From NCBI GenBank assembly GCA_023055355.1, contig JALJCS010000001.1, positions 56,177,381 through 56,241,380 of the forward strand: DNA of 64,000 nt. Direction: 5' to 3'. The notes beneath the pieces are model-generated. The model had not been told where the DNA came from. It was given only the letters and a program-made list of their open reading frames with translations, and ran no database searches. The translations under genes and the position numbers were made by a program. The DNA is from Agelaius tricolor. Lineage: Eukaryota; Chordata; Aves; Passeriformes; Icteridae. Numbering within the stretch: position 1 is the first letter of the stretch; each line of letters opens with the position of its first letter. Shown here piece after piece: positions 41,001-54,100 of the stretch.

Positions 41001-44000
41001 TACTGATACACAGCTCTTGAAAAATGTAATCACACAATGTAGGTTACAACAGCTTAAAATCTGCCTTAAATTTTACCAGAAAGAGTGTAGAAGTCCTTGA
41101 AACCATAATATTTTCTGCTGTGGTCTGCTGTTGCAACTACAGAGTAAAGCTGTGGCTTTACTGAAGGATAAGTTCTCCTCCATTGATTTCTTCACTTTTT
41201 AACAGGAAATAATTTCATAGTCTGTATGCATTATAATTATGTAACATGCTGTTTTTACACTGAGGAGCATCATTCAACAAACAAAAATTCATATAAAACC
41301 TAATATATCTTTGAAGCAGAATTTCTGATAGATTTCTCTCAGAGAATTTTTAAGAGGTAATGTAATTAGAAATATAACATAGAACACTTATATGGATTAG
41401 TTCTTTTTACAGGGACAGGTTTTCTAGTGGTCATGGACTTTCTTACTAATCATATCCTGCAAACCTATTTATAAAGCACAGGCAAGGAAAAGTCCCCTTG
41501 AAATGTCATTCTGACTTTACCAGGTGAAGTTCTGTTTGTTCCAACACCAAAAAGCAATCTAATTACCTCATATATGATTCCAGAACCATTCAGAACATTA
41601 TAAATCTGAAAAAGCTATTCAACAGTGCTAAGGCTAGGGAAATGAAATTTTGAATTAGCCATTCTTTGGGAAAATACATTTAAATGGAGCCTGAAAGTTA
41701 CCAAATGGGCAATACCCAATTAAATTTGATCTTTACAGAATCAAACCCCTTCTCTATGAAAGTAGGGTACATTGAGCACTTGTATTCTCACCTGTACTGA
41801 ACAGAGTATGAATCATAAATCAAAGAGTAATGACCCAAGTAGTCCACTCAGCTGGATTTCTTTATTCCTGCCCAGCAGTAGACTAATGATCCAGAAGGTA
41901 ATCCCTGTTGTAATCCTTTAGCCATGGATGAAAGGAGAGGCTCAGCCCCTTAGCATCACTGGCATTACACTTTAGCATGATATTTTTATATACATGACAT
42001 AAATACACAAATGAGTGCTTGTCTGGCTCTCTTCCATCTTCCTTTTGAAGAATTAATGTGAATGACAAGCCAGTGTGTGAACTATACTACTTGCTACTGA
42101 CAGGACAAGTCAGAGGACATATAGCTGTTTTTACCCTAATCTCCCTGATCATGTGCTAGGGCTTTGTTGTGAACTGATCTCCATTTTCTCCTCCTTAGGC
42201 TCCAAAAGTCAGCAAAGAACCAGGGCTGCTCCTGCTGCCACGCGTCTGTCCAGTATCACAGAGGGTGGAAGGGCAGCATGAGGGTTGCATTTGTCATTTC
42301 CTTTGGCTGCAGATTAAGGAAGTTGAATTAAAAATATAGGCTATAGCCATGTAAAAAGGATGCAAAGATTTAGGTGAAACTACCCAGTAATGTGGTCAGT
42401 TGCCTTTTTAAGAATGGAGTTTTGCTTTAGATTGGAGTGCCTCCCCATCCACTCACTCCAAAAAAGATACCGAATATCCAGTGCTAGGTGATTCTCTTTT
42501 CTCAGCTTTAGAAGACTCACAAATGTTAGAGAAGCAACAACAAAAAAAGTAGCCAGACTGAAAAATCAGCTCTTCCAAAATCCTCAAGACAGACCTGCAA
42601 AACCACTAGTCACTTTTCCTAAATGTCTGCAATATAGACTTTCAGATTCAGTTAGCAAACAGTAATTTAGCAGTGTTCAACTCATTACAGAACATGGGCC
42701 CACTGGGCATGGGGCTCCGGCACAGTCTTGGAAACATGGATTCATTTATAAGACTAGACAAGACAAACAGTTTCTTCAGCCTTACAAAGCAGGGCTGAGA
42801 GGGAAAAGCTGTCTATAAATACATCTAGGATTACGGATCCCTGAGAGGAGTAATGGTACTCCAACAAAAGGGAGATTAGCAGGTAACAAGTGTTTGAAAA
42901 GATGTGGGTCAGTTTAGCTTGTGAACTTATGTAATGTGAGGTCCTCTGACAGCAAGAGATGGCTATTTCTTCTCAAAGCAAGAGTCATAAACCTACAGGG
43001 AGCAAACAGCCCTATATAAACTGAGTTTAACATCAGGCACTTTCTGAAGACATAGTCTTCACCTGCTCTACCTCCACATTTACTGGTTTCTTCTTTCTTA
43101 CTACAAGCTCAAGACCAGAGCTCTGACACCAGCTTTGGAACTCCAAGTACAATGCACTGCTGTGGAAGGAATCATCAGATGGGACTAAAACTACTGACAC
43201 CAAATCTTGAATTTCTCAAACTCTTCTTTTTTTTAGGCAAGACTCAGTCTTTCTGCATAAATTATATATCCTTGGCCTTTTCATGAAGACTCTTCCTAGA
43301 ATGCAGTAGTTTGCTTTCTATACTCCCTAATAAGAGAAAATTGCTTGCTTAAATCAGTGTGCAGATGTTCTGGCTGTGATTATGGGAAGAGGGATTGTCT
43401 GAAAAACAAAGATTAAGAACTGTGTTAGAATAGAAACAAATGGTAGTAAGACATCTGTCAAAGATACTTGTGACCACTTTCTGTGAAAACAGTTCAAGGG
43501 TGTATAAAACAAGCAAACAGCTAGGAGCCTCCCAGCCCTCCATATGAATGAATTATTCTCTACCAAAAGGCTGATGTGTAACAACTTGACACCTCCCAGT
43601 CAACAGCTTTGCTATTTGATAAACTACTGATGAAAGTTGCTGCTCTGAATACATTTCCTAAGTAGAAAGGTCTTCACAGATATAGCTCATCTAACAGAAG
43701 GCAGTGATTGTTTTTAGATTTTCTTCTACTTTCCCACCATTCCAAAAATAGGATTTGTGTTAGATAAATTCTCATTAGAAAACTATTAAATAACTGTATC
43801 TACATACTAAAAGCATTTCTATCTCATGTTTAGAAATAACTTAGGCTATTAGATATTGTGGTCTCACTGAAATGTTCAGACCAGTTCTAGAAAAGGATAC
43901 AGAAAATGGATCTTATGCACCTTTCTCATGTACATTCTTCTAAGCATATTATTCTATGCAAAAGTTGATCTAATACAAAATAATCTGCTCAATGGGGAAT

Positions 44001-46037
44001 AACAAGATAATTTACTCTTTTTTTTATCTCATTATGGAAACAACCCTCATTCTTTCCCAAAAATATTCTCTACTGAAAATATTGTTCTTACCATGATAAT
44101 GTTGATATTTAGATATGTATCTCTTTTTACTGTATCATTATTATTTAGGCCACTTTTGGTTTAATTTTGAGTAGTCAGTCATATTTTTATTTGTAAATGT
44201 TGGTTAATTAAGTTTTTGAAAATATTTATCCTCACAAGGAAAAATTGGGTTTTTTTCGTGTCCCTAAGTGGTCTGCATGTATCTGTGTGCAAAACTGAAA
44301 TAAAACCTTTCCTGTTTGTTTACATCAGAAGAATATGCATCAAATTATTCTCTGGACTTTTTAAAGATTGGTGTAAAAGATGGGTGCCTGGTTTCCTACT
44401 TCCAGTTCTAAACCAATTTGGCAAGCTGGCAAGCAATTTGTCTGGGACTGCTTCAGATCAGAAAAGCTGAAAATATTGTAGTTGCCTGAGCCAGCGCGAG
44501 CCCCGGGAGGACACGCATTCTGTTTGATGTATCCAAGGAGAGGATCTTTCAGTCTTCCCTGCCAGTCACACAGTAAATGGGAAGTCTCCAGCGGTAAGTC
44601 AGGGACTGTTTACTGCTCCTACAAATCTGCTCCTATAAGCCTGATTGTACCAGGTCCTCTGCAATACTCCTCTCCATCAACAAGGCCGGTAGTTCTTTAA
44701 TTGCTGTGCCCTAAACTTAAATTCTGCTCTAATTGCTCTTCTCAAAAGGAAAGGTATATTCATACACCAATGTTGCAAGGCAACAGTGAGATTATTAAAG
44801 TGTGGGAAAGCCCGTGGTCAGTGGGAGGAGGGAGAGAAAAAATTAGGAAAAATAAAAGAGGTAGTGGAAAGCATAAGTAGCATCACTAAAGGCAGTTGGC
44901 AGCCTCTTCCATCTCCCTGCCCCAAATATCTTGCATGGAAATAAATTATTCCTGTATGCATACAACTCTTTCCATCTTTGGGGAGAACTCAATATGCCTA
45001 TACATGAAGTTATAACGATGCTTTGGATCAAAGCTATCCATTTCCATAGTTTTAAACAGAATTTTTTTCTCAGACTTTCAGGTGGAACAAACTCTCATAG
45101 CCCCTCAAATCCATTTAAAATATCAGAGGAGCAGTTAGGGTTTTATTAGTTTTTAATGTGCTTTACTGACTGTAATCTTAAATTGTTTTGTCAACTTCTG
45201 TAATTCTCATGGTGTCGTACACAATTCTGACTGTTCTTGAATGGATGATGAATGCACAGATGCACACAAGCATGAAATTCCTCTCTCAGGATTTAGGCCT
45301 AAAAAAGATCCTCTTCTAGTGCTGGTGAAGATGCACTTAAAGGTGATTCTGAACCTTTCTTTAAGAGCTCCAGAGGGAAGCTTTAAAAAGCTAACCCCAT
45401 TTGATAAAACAAAAACGAATTAGTTCTATCCTGTGAGATCACAGGTATTCCTACCATGTGTTAGAAGTGAAATTCTGAAGAAACGTGGTGAGATCTTCCT
45501 TTAATATACACCCCAATAACCCATCACAGTTTTATTCCTTCCCCAGTGGTTGCATTTTCCCTGCCGTGGTGCTCTTCTACATCTCCTGGGTATTTTTTTC
45601 CTCCTAGCAGTTCTCCCAACACTCCCTTAGGAGCTGACGTGTTCATTCTCCTAATTGAAATGTTTTGATTCCACTCTTAAGACATTTTGCAGATGGGCTT
45701 TAGGATTGGTGGGATATATCAAATCATTGACGAAATGAAAACTTGTGTCATTCAGTGAAATGTTACAATTTCTCTTCAGTTTCATCATTTAACCTTACCC
45801 TGACCATTTGCCCTGGGTTTGAGGTGAACAATGTCACCTCTTCCTCAATTAAGCACTCTCACTGTATTAATTTGGCTTCAAATCTCCTATGGAAAGTCAA
45901 AGACAAAAGTACTATCCTCTAAGTTAGCGCCTCCCTTGTCAGTGCTAGGCTTTGCTACAATGTACACAAAATTCAGCATGCTTCTTAGACTGTCACTATT
46001 TGCTGACCCTCAGGGGAAGGTATGCTGAATTATTACA

Positions 46038-46038
<1 letters not shown>
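35011..46038. other. Long intergenic stretch, no gene recognised
   Basis: Unique-looking AT-rich DNA lacking recognisable transposons. It includes a triple 16-bp tandem repeat at 38478-38525. The part at about 36900-38100 is free of low-complexity sequence and dense in TAAT-type cores, which may indicate conserved non-coding sequence (inference). A small GC rise lies at about 44490-44600. Confidence 0.5.
38478..38525. repeat. Three-copy 16-bp tandem repeat
   Basis: AAGTAATTTTTTCAAT at 38478-38493, then copies at 38494-38509 and 38510-38525 that differ only in the last two bases. Confidence 0.9.

Positions 46039-46069
<31 letters not shown>
46039..46069. repeat. (TG)n microsatellite
   Basis: About 15 uninterrupted TG units, followed by a short GATATATCTATATG run. 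Likely length-polymorphic. Confidence 0.97.
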
Positions 46070-46077
<8 letters not shown>

Positions 46078-47239
46078 CTATATGATTTCCTAATCAATGT
46101 CTCTGTTTTCTTCTCCGTCATCATGTAACAGAGAAAATACAGGTTCCAGATTCTGCAAATTTCAATGGAGAACAAAATATCAGGCATATCAGGAAGATAA
46201 TACATTGGACATGGAAGACAACTTCTCCCATCAGATGCCTTATTGGTAAGCTGGAAACAAAAAAATAATTAAAAGAAAAATTTAGGAAAAAAATATTTCT
46301 GGAATTGTGTAGTCAAAAGTTTGATTATTCTAACTATTATTATTCTGATTTTTGATACTTTAAATTAAGTGAATTACACACATTTTAAAAGAATTCTATG
46401 TATAAAGACCATATGCAGCTTTGGTTTTCATTGGTTTTTTTCACTTATTTTTTAATGATTGCATCTCACAGAAATACTAACATTGTTCAAACTACACTGA
46501 GGAAAATTTCTAAAAAAGTATTATAGCATGTCTGTTAGTATCCTTCAAGTATTTACAAAGATGTTTTTGCTTTCAGATGTTCATAGTATGATAGGAATTG
46601 GAGGTGGAAAACTAATTTTCAAGAGACAACTTCAAAATTATGTTTTTTGTGAAAATATAACTTTTGTGAAACACTCATTGGCTTAGGCTAAAATAGATTC
46701 TGTCAAGGATAGATAGAAATAGCAATATTAGCACCTGATCTGTGAAAGCTGGTTTTCTTTTGACATGCAGTTGCCAATATTCAAAAAAATTGCAAATTGG
46801 AGGGCTACATATTTATGAGAACCAGTCTCCATAAATCTCAGATTTTATCATGTTAGAAGTTTCTTTCTAAATGAGAACAGTAAACTTGTAAGTGAAACTT
46901 GCAAATCAGTTTTATCGCTGTCTATGTGTGCCTGTGTATGATTTATAAATACACTTGAAATTCCAAATTGAGCTTGTAAGTAGGTCTGATAAGTTTTTCT
47001 ACTTTCTACATCAGTGCTGTGACTCAAACAGCTGCAAATTTTCGGTTCCATGGTCATCTGCAACAATAGAAAGCTACAGAAAAGGGGACCATAGGTTTGT
47101 TTAGTTGTCTTTCTAAAATAATATCACATAAATCAGTTAAAAATATTATCTTCCCCTATTACTACGGTACAGACAGCACTTACAGGAACCTCTGTTGTTC
47201 CAGGTAGCTGTAGCACTGATTCAAACCAGTAATAGCTTG
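46070..47239. other. Downstream flank of VIP, nothing recognised
   Basis: AT-rich DNA between the microsatellite and the distal poly(A) candidate of VIP. No exon, RNA gene or transposon was recognised. Confidence 0.5.
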
Positions 47240-48099
47240 CCATGATAATAAAATGATTTATTGTCTGAATATTCTGTAAATTACATTCATTCTGAAAAAA
47301 TAGTAAACTGTCTTCAGGTCTATTTTATATATAAGCAATAGTTTCATCATCAAAGCTACAGACAATTAAATATAGAATAACTGATGACTTTAGGCATCAA
47401 ACAAGTCAAAAGATTGCATTCTTTTAGTGCTTTGTCAGCCCCAGAGCATCTAAAACACAACTGAAAATAAAGGGGACATTTCTGGTCTGGATATAATTTA
47501 TATGCTGTGAAATATTAAAAATGTGAACCAGAAGTAAAGATACTGCTGGAGGTCAAAAATTTTTGTATTCTAATTCATTTTTTTCTAGTTGCTTGGTTGC
47601 TTGGTAAACTGCTAGAAAAGCATTTCTTGGCAATAACCTTCAGAGATCTTTGTAAAGCAGTTTTACACACTTTGGACATTCTTCCCCTCATGTTGTTATA
47701 TGTTCTTTATGAGGTTATCTAGAAATGTTTCCTTATGATTACACATGTTTGTCTGAAGTTGGAACACACCTAAAATAAGCCAATTAATTAGTCATGATGG
47801 GCTCTTTTCAGCTGCACACTCATTTTCAAATGAATTTATTGAAGTAAAGGATTTACAGCATATGGACTCACAGACTTCTTATGAGTTAAACTGGCATCCA
47901 TATGTACAGCTTTCAGTAGAGAATGCTAGAGTAATATTTACAATGTAAATATCAACTTTTATTACGTAAGAAACAAATATATCACAACTTTCACTTCACA
48001 ACATATTTGTTCTGGTTTGATGACTAAAGTCATCTCTTTGAAATACTATGTGGAACTCAAAAATAGCTTGTTCTTGTCATAGACTTTACCAGGTGTCCT
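47240..48099 (-). other. VIP: VIP 3' UTR with three candidate poly(A) signals
   Basis: Follows the TGA. AATAAA on the minus strand occurs at 47963-47958, 47840-47835 and 47262-47257, giving possible 3' UTRs of roughly 160, 280 and 860 nt. The second and third are followed by GT-rich sequence. The distal site would give a 3' UTR about as long as recalled for mammalian VIP, so the feature is drawn to that site. Which site is used cannot be settled from sequence alone. Confidence 0.55.
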
Positions 48100-48108
48100 T
48101 CAGAGGTC
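48100..48108 (-). CDS. VIP: VIP exon 7, coding part: Asp-Leu-stop
   Basis: TTTGCTTTTCAG|GACCTCTGA supplies a pyrimidine-rich acceptor, then two codons (Asp, Leu) and TGA at 48102-48100. Precursors of this family in birds end in Leu-Asp-Leu, which matches exon 6 ending in Leu plus these two codons. The segment is only nine bases and was placed by splice-site and C-terminus fit, so it is less secure than the other exons but still the natural candidate. Confidence 0.85.
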   Translation of the reverse strand, partial: DL

Positions 48109-51100
48109 CTGAAAAGCAAAGGAGAGATGTGCTTTAGAAGTGACTTTTGCAAGCAGTTGCATCATGAGGTGTATGAGGGCAGACAGCAGGCATTGAGGAA
48201 CACTTGATACAAAACAATTGCTGTGCTTGGGACTGGCAGGCTGAGATGTGGCTGGTCACAGGGGTTTGCTGGGCATCACACTCAGACCAGACCATAGGAT
48301 GAGAAAAGAAAGGTTGAAGGACTAAAAATGTTACTGCAGATTAGACTAAAATTGTTACTACAGCACAGAATTGCCCCGCCTTTTGAAAAAACCTGTATCC
48401 TTGAAATGGATACACAAATTTAGGTTGCTCTTTCCACACTACATTAGCAACTGGGCACTGCAATAAAATGCCAAGCAACAGTCAATACTGATTCACCTAC
48501 AGGTAGATCTGCCTCATCAGTAAAGTCAATAACAATGGAAAGGACTGAAAATATTTTTTTCTACGACCTGCTGCACCACTATTCTTTCTCCCTTCGTTAA
48601 TGCCAGAACTTTGAGAAGCTGCAAAATCTAAGAGTAGATATTTCTTGCATTAATCTTGTCCAGAAAGAACATTTCTTTCCAGAATCATATTGCTTAAAAA
48701 TTATTTAATTCCTCAGTGCATAAGCAGTTTATGTCCTTTCTAACCTTCAGGAACTTTAGAGGAATTGCCACATTTGTGGAAAGGAAAAGAACATTTTCAC
48801 ATTTTATTTCAGTCTTGAAAGGAAACATCTTTTTTGGGTCAGAGGGATGGGTGGTTCGGGATGATACAAAAAAAGACGTTTCTTCAAATTTTATATTCAA
48901 GAATAGCCTTTAATCTTTTTTCTTACTTTTTGAGACACAGCTGAATGCCAAAAACTATCCCATCATCAATTTCATAACACATTTTCAACAATACCAAGCC
49001 AAATTTGCTTCTACCTTACTCTTTCAATATTTTATTCCTGCAAGTGTTGATGTAGAAGGGATTATGTTTCGGTAAACTAAAAAGAAAATAATTGTGAATG
49101 ACTTTAGAAAAAATACTAGTAGCTAAATGGAAAACAGTAACTGCAAGATTTGCATGTCAAGTATTTTCTTAAGTACTTGAGTACTACTCATCTTGCTAAT
49201 ACTCTTAGTTCTAGGGGCAACTTCTTTCTAATGAAAAAGATGTTAAACAAAATCTGCAGCATTTTTTTTAATTAAAAGAAATATCCCTAAGTTTTTTCTC
49301 TGAAGAAATAATGATCTTTGTAATTAAAAATCAGTCACTTCTGGTTTTATGCTGCAGTGCTCACTGGTTGAAACACCCAAGTGAGTTAGGTGCATTATGA
49401 ACAGTGCCATTTAATTAGGAATTTTCAATAGCAGCAATCATGTGATAACATAAAGCTTATTATTAAAATTATTATTTTATTCAGACACAATGAGTGAAGA
49501 AATATTAGAAATATAAAGCTTTTCATGGAACATGACTCCCTTTCCTAGAATATCCTGATTTTCTGATAGGCCACACTCCATGTACAAATAATGTAATTTT
49601 ATGGGTCAAGTCAAATTACAGATAGCAAGAGAAAAGACAATATTGGCATCTCACCAGTGGGAGGTGGCTCAGCAGCTCATCTACAGAATCATAGTTTTCT
49701 GAAAAGGATGGTTCAAGAAGTTCTGCTTCATCTCGAAGTTTGGCAGGATTTAGCTCTTCCTGGCTGTTGTGGATCAGAAACAAGTTTTATTGCTCTCGGA
49801 AGAAAAAGCAAAGAAAGAAAAGCCTTCTTCTAACTGTAACTTCTGCACATTGTCTTATACTTAAACCATAGTGTTACAGAACATATGAAATTGCATGTTT
49901 AATGAATACAGAGACATGATATTTAAAAGCAGTTGTCTGACTAAATACACAAACTGAGTACAAGGTCTACAAAAATGTATGTTCACATCTCACCTATACT
50001 GATGAGGACATATAGTCCTTCAAGGATTTTCAATTTTTCATTTCATGTGTTCACAGAGAGGCAAATTTTCAACATATTTCTTTATTAAATTGTTGCTCAT
50101 GTTCCATAGCTCTGAGGGTTTTTTCCTTAAGAAGATTTTTTCTAAACAAAAACCATTTAAGAATCTTTTGGAAGATTTTTTAAATTGCCAGATGCCATCT
50201 CCTCTTTATTCTTCTATTCTGATTGTGGTGTCTGTTCCAGTCTGGGAGGAAATGTTGTGTGTATTTGAAAACCATGCTATAAACTATGCTATCAAGTCAT
50301 TAGCATTGAGTGCCTTTTGTTTGTCCTCTCTGTATATGGATATAAACCTCTGTATATGGATATAAAAATAATTATATGGATATAAACCTTTTAATGCCAT
50401 AGAAGTATGGAAAGAATACATATGTGCTTTCTTGTAGTACCTTCTTTTTCCAGTTAAAACTGAGTTTAAGTATTTCTTCACAGCCATCTGCTTTCGAAAG
50501 CGGCTGTAGTTGTCGGTGAAGACAGCATCAGAGTGGCGTTTGACAGGACTGTCCTGGGAGCTGGCAATACAACAATTACAAAGGAAAAGTTAAGAGACGA
50601 CATCTGTTTAAAAGAAAATACAATTAAATGAGTGAAATAAGCTTTATGGTATTGATTAGCCTACTAAAATCAAATTTTCATTTCATCTTTCGTTTCCATC
50701 TATGACTTCAGATCTTTCTTCTGCTGAAAAAAAGCCACTGCTTCCATGGCTTACTATGTATTTTAATAACAAGGATCAAATTCCAAAAAATGTTATTCAG
50801 CCTTTTGGGGAACACCTTTCACTGATTGTTTTCTCATCTCATTTGCCATGGCCTGTGCAATTAGGATACACTGTCAATGATTTCTAAAGTCCTTGTGTCA
50901 GGAGTTCTGCCAGATCAAATACATAAGTGTGGACTTCATGACTCCTGCCTATTCTAACACCCCAGGTAGCACCTTTTAATAAACAGATTTTATTCTAATT
51001 TCTATAATTTGTGTGAATGTATTTCAGTACAATGCCAAGGTTTAAGTTGCAATAAGCTCTTCAAGGACCTCATCACTGTTCCCATTGAACTCAGTGGAGG

Positions 51101-54100
51101 TGGAGTCTGCCACTGAGGAAAGGTAGAGTGGAGCATCACATAAATAGCTATAAATGCTTATTCTAAGGTTTCAGAAGACAAAATACACCTTGTGAAAGCC
51201 AAACCTGGAGGTCTTTTCTTCATGCACAATCTTGGGAAATGCCAGGGTGTTCTATTTTAAATGGTCTATGTTAGTTCACAGCATATGAGAAACTGGAACT
51301 GTATGTTCTGGAACAAAGGCAGCACTGACATAAATGGAGGACCTAATTTTTACTTGGCTTTTGAGCATATGAAGTAGGCACTCAGTGGTATTGCCACAGT
51401 GGCTCACAGTTGCTGTTTATGGATTTGAAAACAAGGGAACTATACAGTGATTCTACCTAGCACGCTGTGCCCATTAGTTTATTGATGTATTGGTCCGGAA
51501 GTTGCATCCAGACCCCTAGTTTATAAATTTGCCTCATTTTTTGAGTTCTGCTGCAATACAGATCTCACAAACATCTGTCAATGTGTTCTACAGCAGAAAA
51601 ACCCCTATACCTTTACATTTTCACTATAAACCAATCATTTAGTGATTTCATTGTGTACTTCCCTCTTGTTAAGTACTGAGTAATCAATCACTTTGTATTT
51701 ACTTTTGCCACTCATCCACCGAGCTAGTAAAAACACTACTGAAAAAAACAATTAGCAATTTGGCATGATAATCATTATAATATTTTCAGTACACATTATC
51801 CAGGCTTTGTGCAGTGTCTGTTGCTCTACCTCTCACAGCCGTGTCAGAAATAAATAGTAACATTCTCATTTAGTAATGTCACTAAATACTCATATAGGAT
51901 TTTCAGCTCCCCCACAATTATATAGGCTTCTCTTTTGGTACCTCTAAATCACAAAAAGGAGACCTTGGATACAGAAGGGTAAAAAATATTTCTAATAAAG
52001 CCAGCTAGGAAAAAAATTCTACCTAATGTGTCACCTCACCTAACTCGTTTTCTAATAAGCGAATGCAGATATCTCTTCACAGCAAGTTTAGCCAAAAGAT
52101 GGCTGTAGACACTGGTGAAAATTCCATCAGCATGCCTTGCATTTCTGAAATGGACAATAAATAAACTCTACAATACAGCCTGGGTTCATATAATTTTGAT
52201 AATGTTCATTTTGCAAACATACTGCTTTCCTTAATTTAACTATTGTACATATTAAAGGGAACTAATTTCATAAAATAACTTTCAGATTTTCGCAATATAC
52301 TTTTTACTCCTTCCTGGAAAGTGAAAGCATTCATCATGCCAGAATGGCAATACAATCAACATTTCTGCCGACATCCCTACTGCTACCAGTATTCAAGCAG
52401 CGGCTGTGGGATTTTCTTCCATAACTGAGTCTTCCTTTCCTAATCTCAGTTTGAAAATGTGAATGATTTTTTGGCAGAAATCGAGTAGTCCATCATCTTT
52501 TGTATTTATGATAATAAAGAAACTCACCTATCAATAATTCTGGACAGATCAAAATAGAATTTCTCATTTTCAGGTAGTGTGTTCTGCAAAATATCTGATT
52601 CTGACTTTAATGACCCACGGGCATGGTCAGGTTCACTGGCTCCATCAAATGGCATTCTGTTTCCCAATCTGTTGAAGAAAGAAACCGTGTAAAGTACAGC
52701 TAGCTGAGGACACGAGACACTTTACTAGAGATAACATTCTGGTTTGTGTCGAAATTCACATCTACCCACTTTCATTGGTAAAGCATTTAAAAGAAAACTG
52801 GATAATTCAAAAATCACTTTCAGGTAGAATCCATGCTTAATTCTAGATTAATTGACACAACAGATCCTTCTCTCAAATTCATATTTTCTAGATCAATGTT
52901 GTCACTGAACGCAATTTATTCCAGTGCATAATGTATGACAATCACAGTACAAGTGACAACTGTGAAGCTTTTCCTAACAACTGCATTTTGTATAAATGAT
53001 GGATGAAATTAACAGCCTCCACCAAAGTGAAAACTGCTCCTGTGACGTACTTACCTCCCAGTTAAGATATAAGATGTGCATTGAAATGCAGAATGAAACA
53101 GTTCTTAGGCCTTCTCCAAAGAAAGCAAATACAGCAAGAACTTCAAACTAAATAAAAAGTGCAGTCATGTATCTCTACATGTTTTTATTCTCTCATGATA
53201 GAAGACAAAAAATCTTTTAATCTCTTCAAATGTATCATGCAATTGCTCTGTATAAACTGATGTACAGTTCACATTTTCGTAAACTGCAGTTTCTTATGAA
53301 GTGTCATATTTTATCAAGGGCAGTCTGACTGCATAGCAGTGGTTTGGCATCATTCCTTCTGGCTGCTCTGATATTCTGTGGCAGACAAGGAAATCATTGT
53401 AGAAAACCCCTGTGTGTGATGACATGCAAAAGTCACATACTAAAACTAAGATAGACTTAAGTCCTTGTAATTTTAAAGTCACCTTTAGCACCATTTATAT
53501 GTCTGATTCATGTAAGTCTTCCATCTGGTAAAAAAAAAAAGGTGCAAAGTTGCTGTGTAAAACGAACAGGCTCAAGTCACACCTTTGGGAAGTCAGTCAG
53601 TGCTTTTTTGCCTGTTTTTCATCGGTCCTTCTACACTGTATGCTTCTCTCACCTAAATGCAAACCGTACCGTTCTGCCGTCTGATTTAATTCAGCTGGAC
53701 CACTAACAGCACCTTCAACCGGCCGAAACCCTCGGAGGTACAAACCTGCCCTCCGCCTGTCCCCATGGACCCGTCCCAGGGCTCACCGTGACCCACATCG
53801 CGTCCGCCCCCGCGCACACCGCGCTCACCGCCACCCAGCCCGTGGGGCAGCGCTGCAGCCGCCTCGGGAGGTGCGTGCATGTCCCGGGGCTTTCACCGGG
53901 TGGGTTCGGCGGGCACCGGCCGGGACCGCCTGACCGCAGCCTCGCCGCGGGGACCCCGCGCACCGCCCGATGCCGAGCAAGCACCCGACGGCGAGCGCCG
54001 CACTGCGCGTTCCTCGGGAGGAGCGGCGCTTCTCACAGCCCCTTCGGCACCAGCCGGGGCTGGGCAGGTCCCTGAGGGCAGAGGGGCACGGAGCAGGACG

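Noticed and set aside
44490..44603. Small GC rise with an acceptor-like CTTCCCTGCCAG and a GTAAGT donor
   Set aside because: The implied exon would be under 30 bp and there is no partner exon. Isolated splice-like motifs are common.
50284..50487. 67-codon minus ORF starting within mature VIP
   Set aside because: It starts at an internal Met of VIP and reads through the exon 5 donor into the intron. The real coding part ends at 50441.
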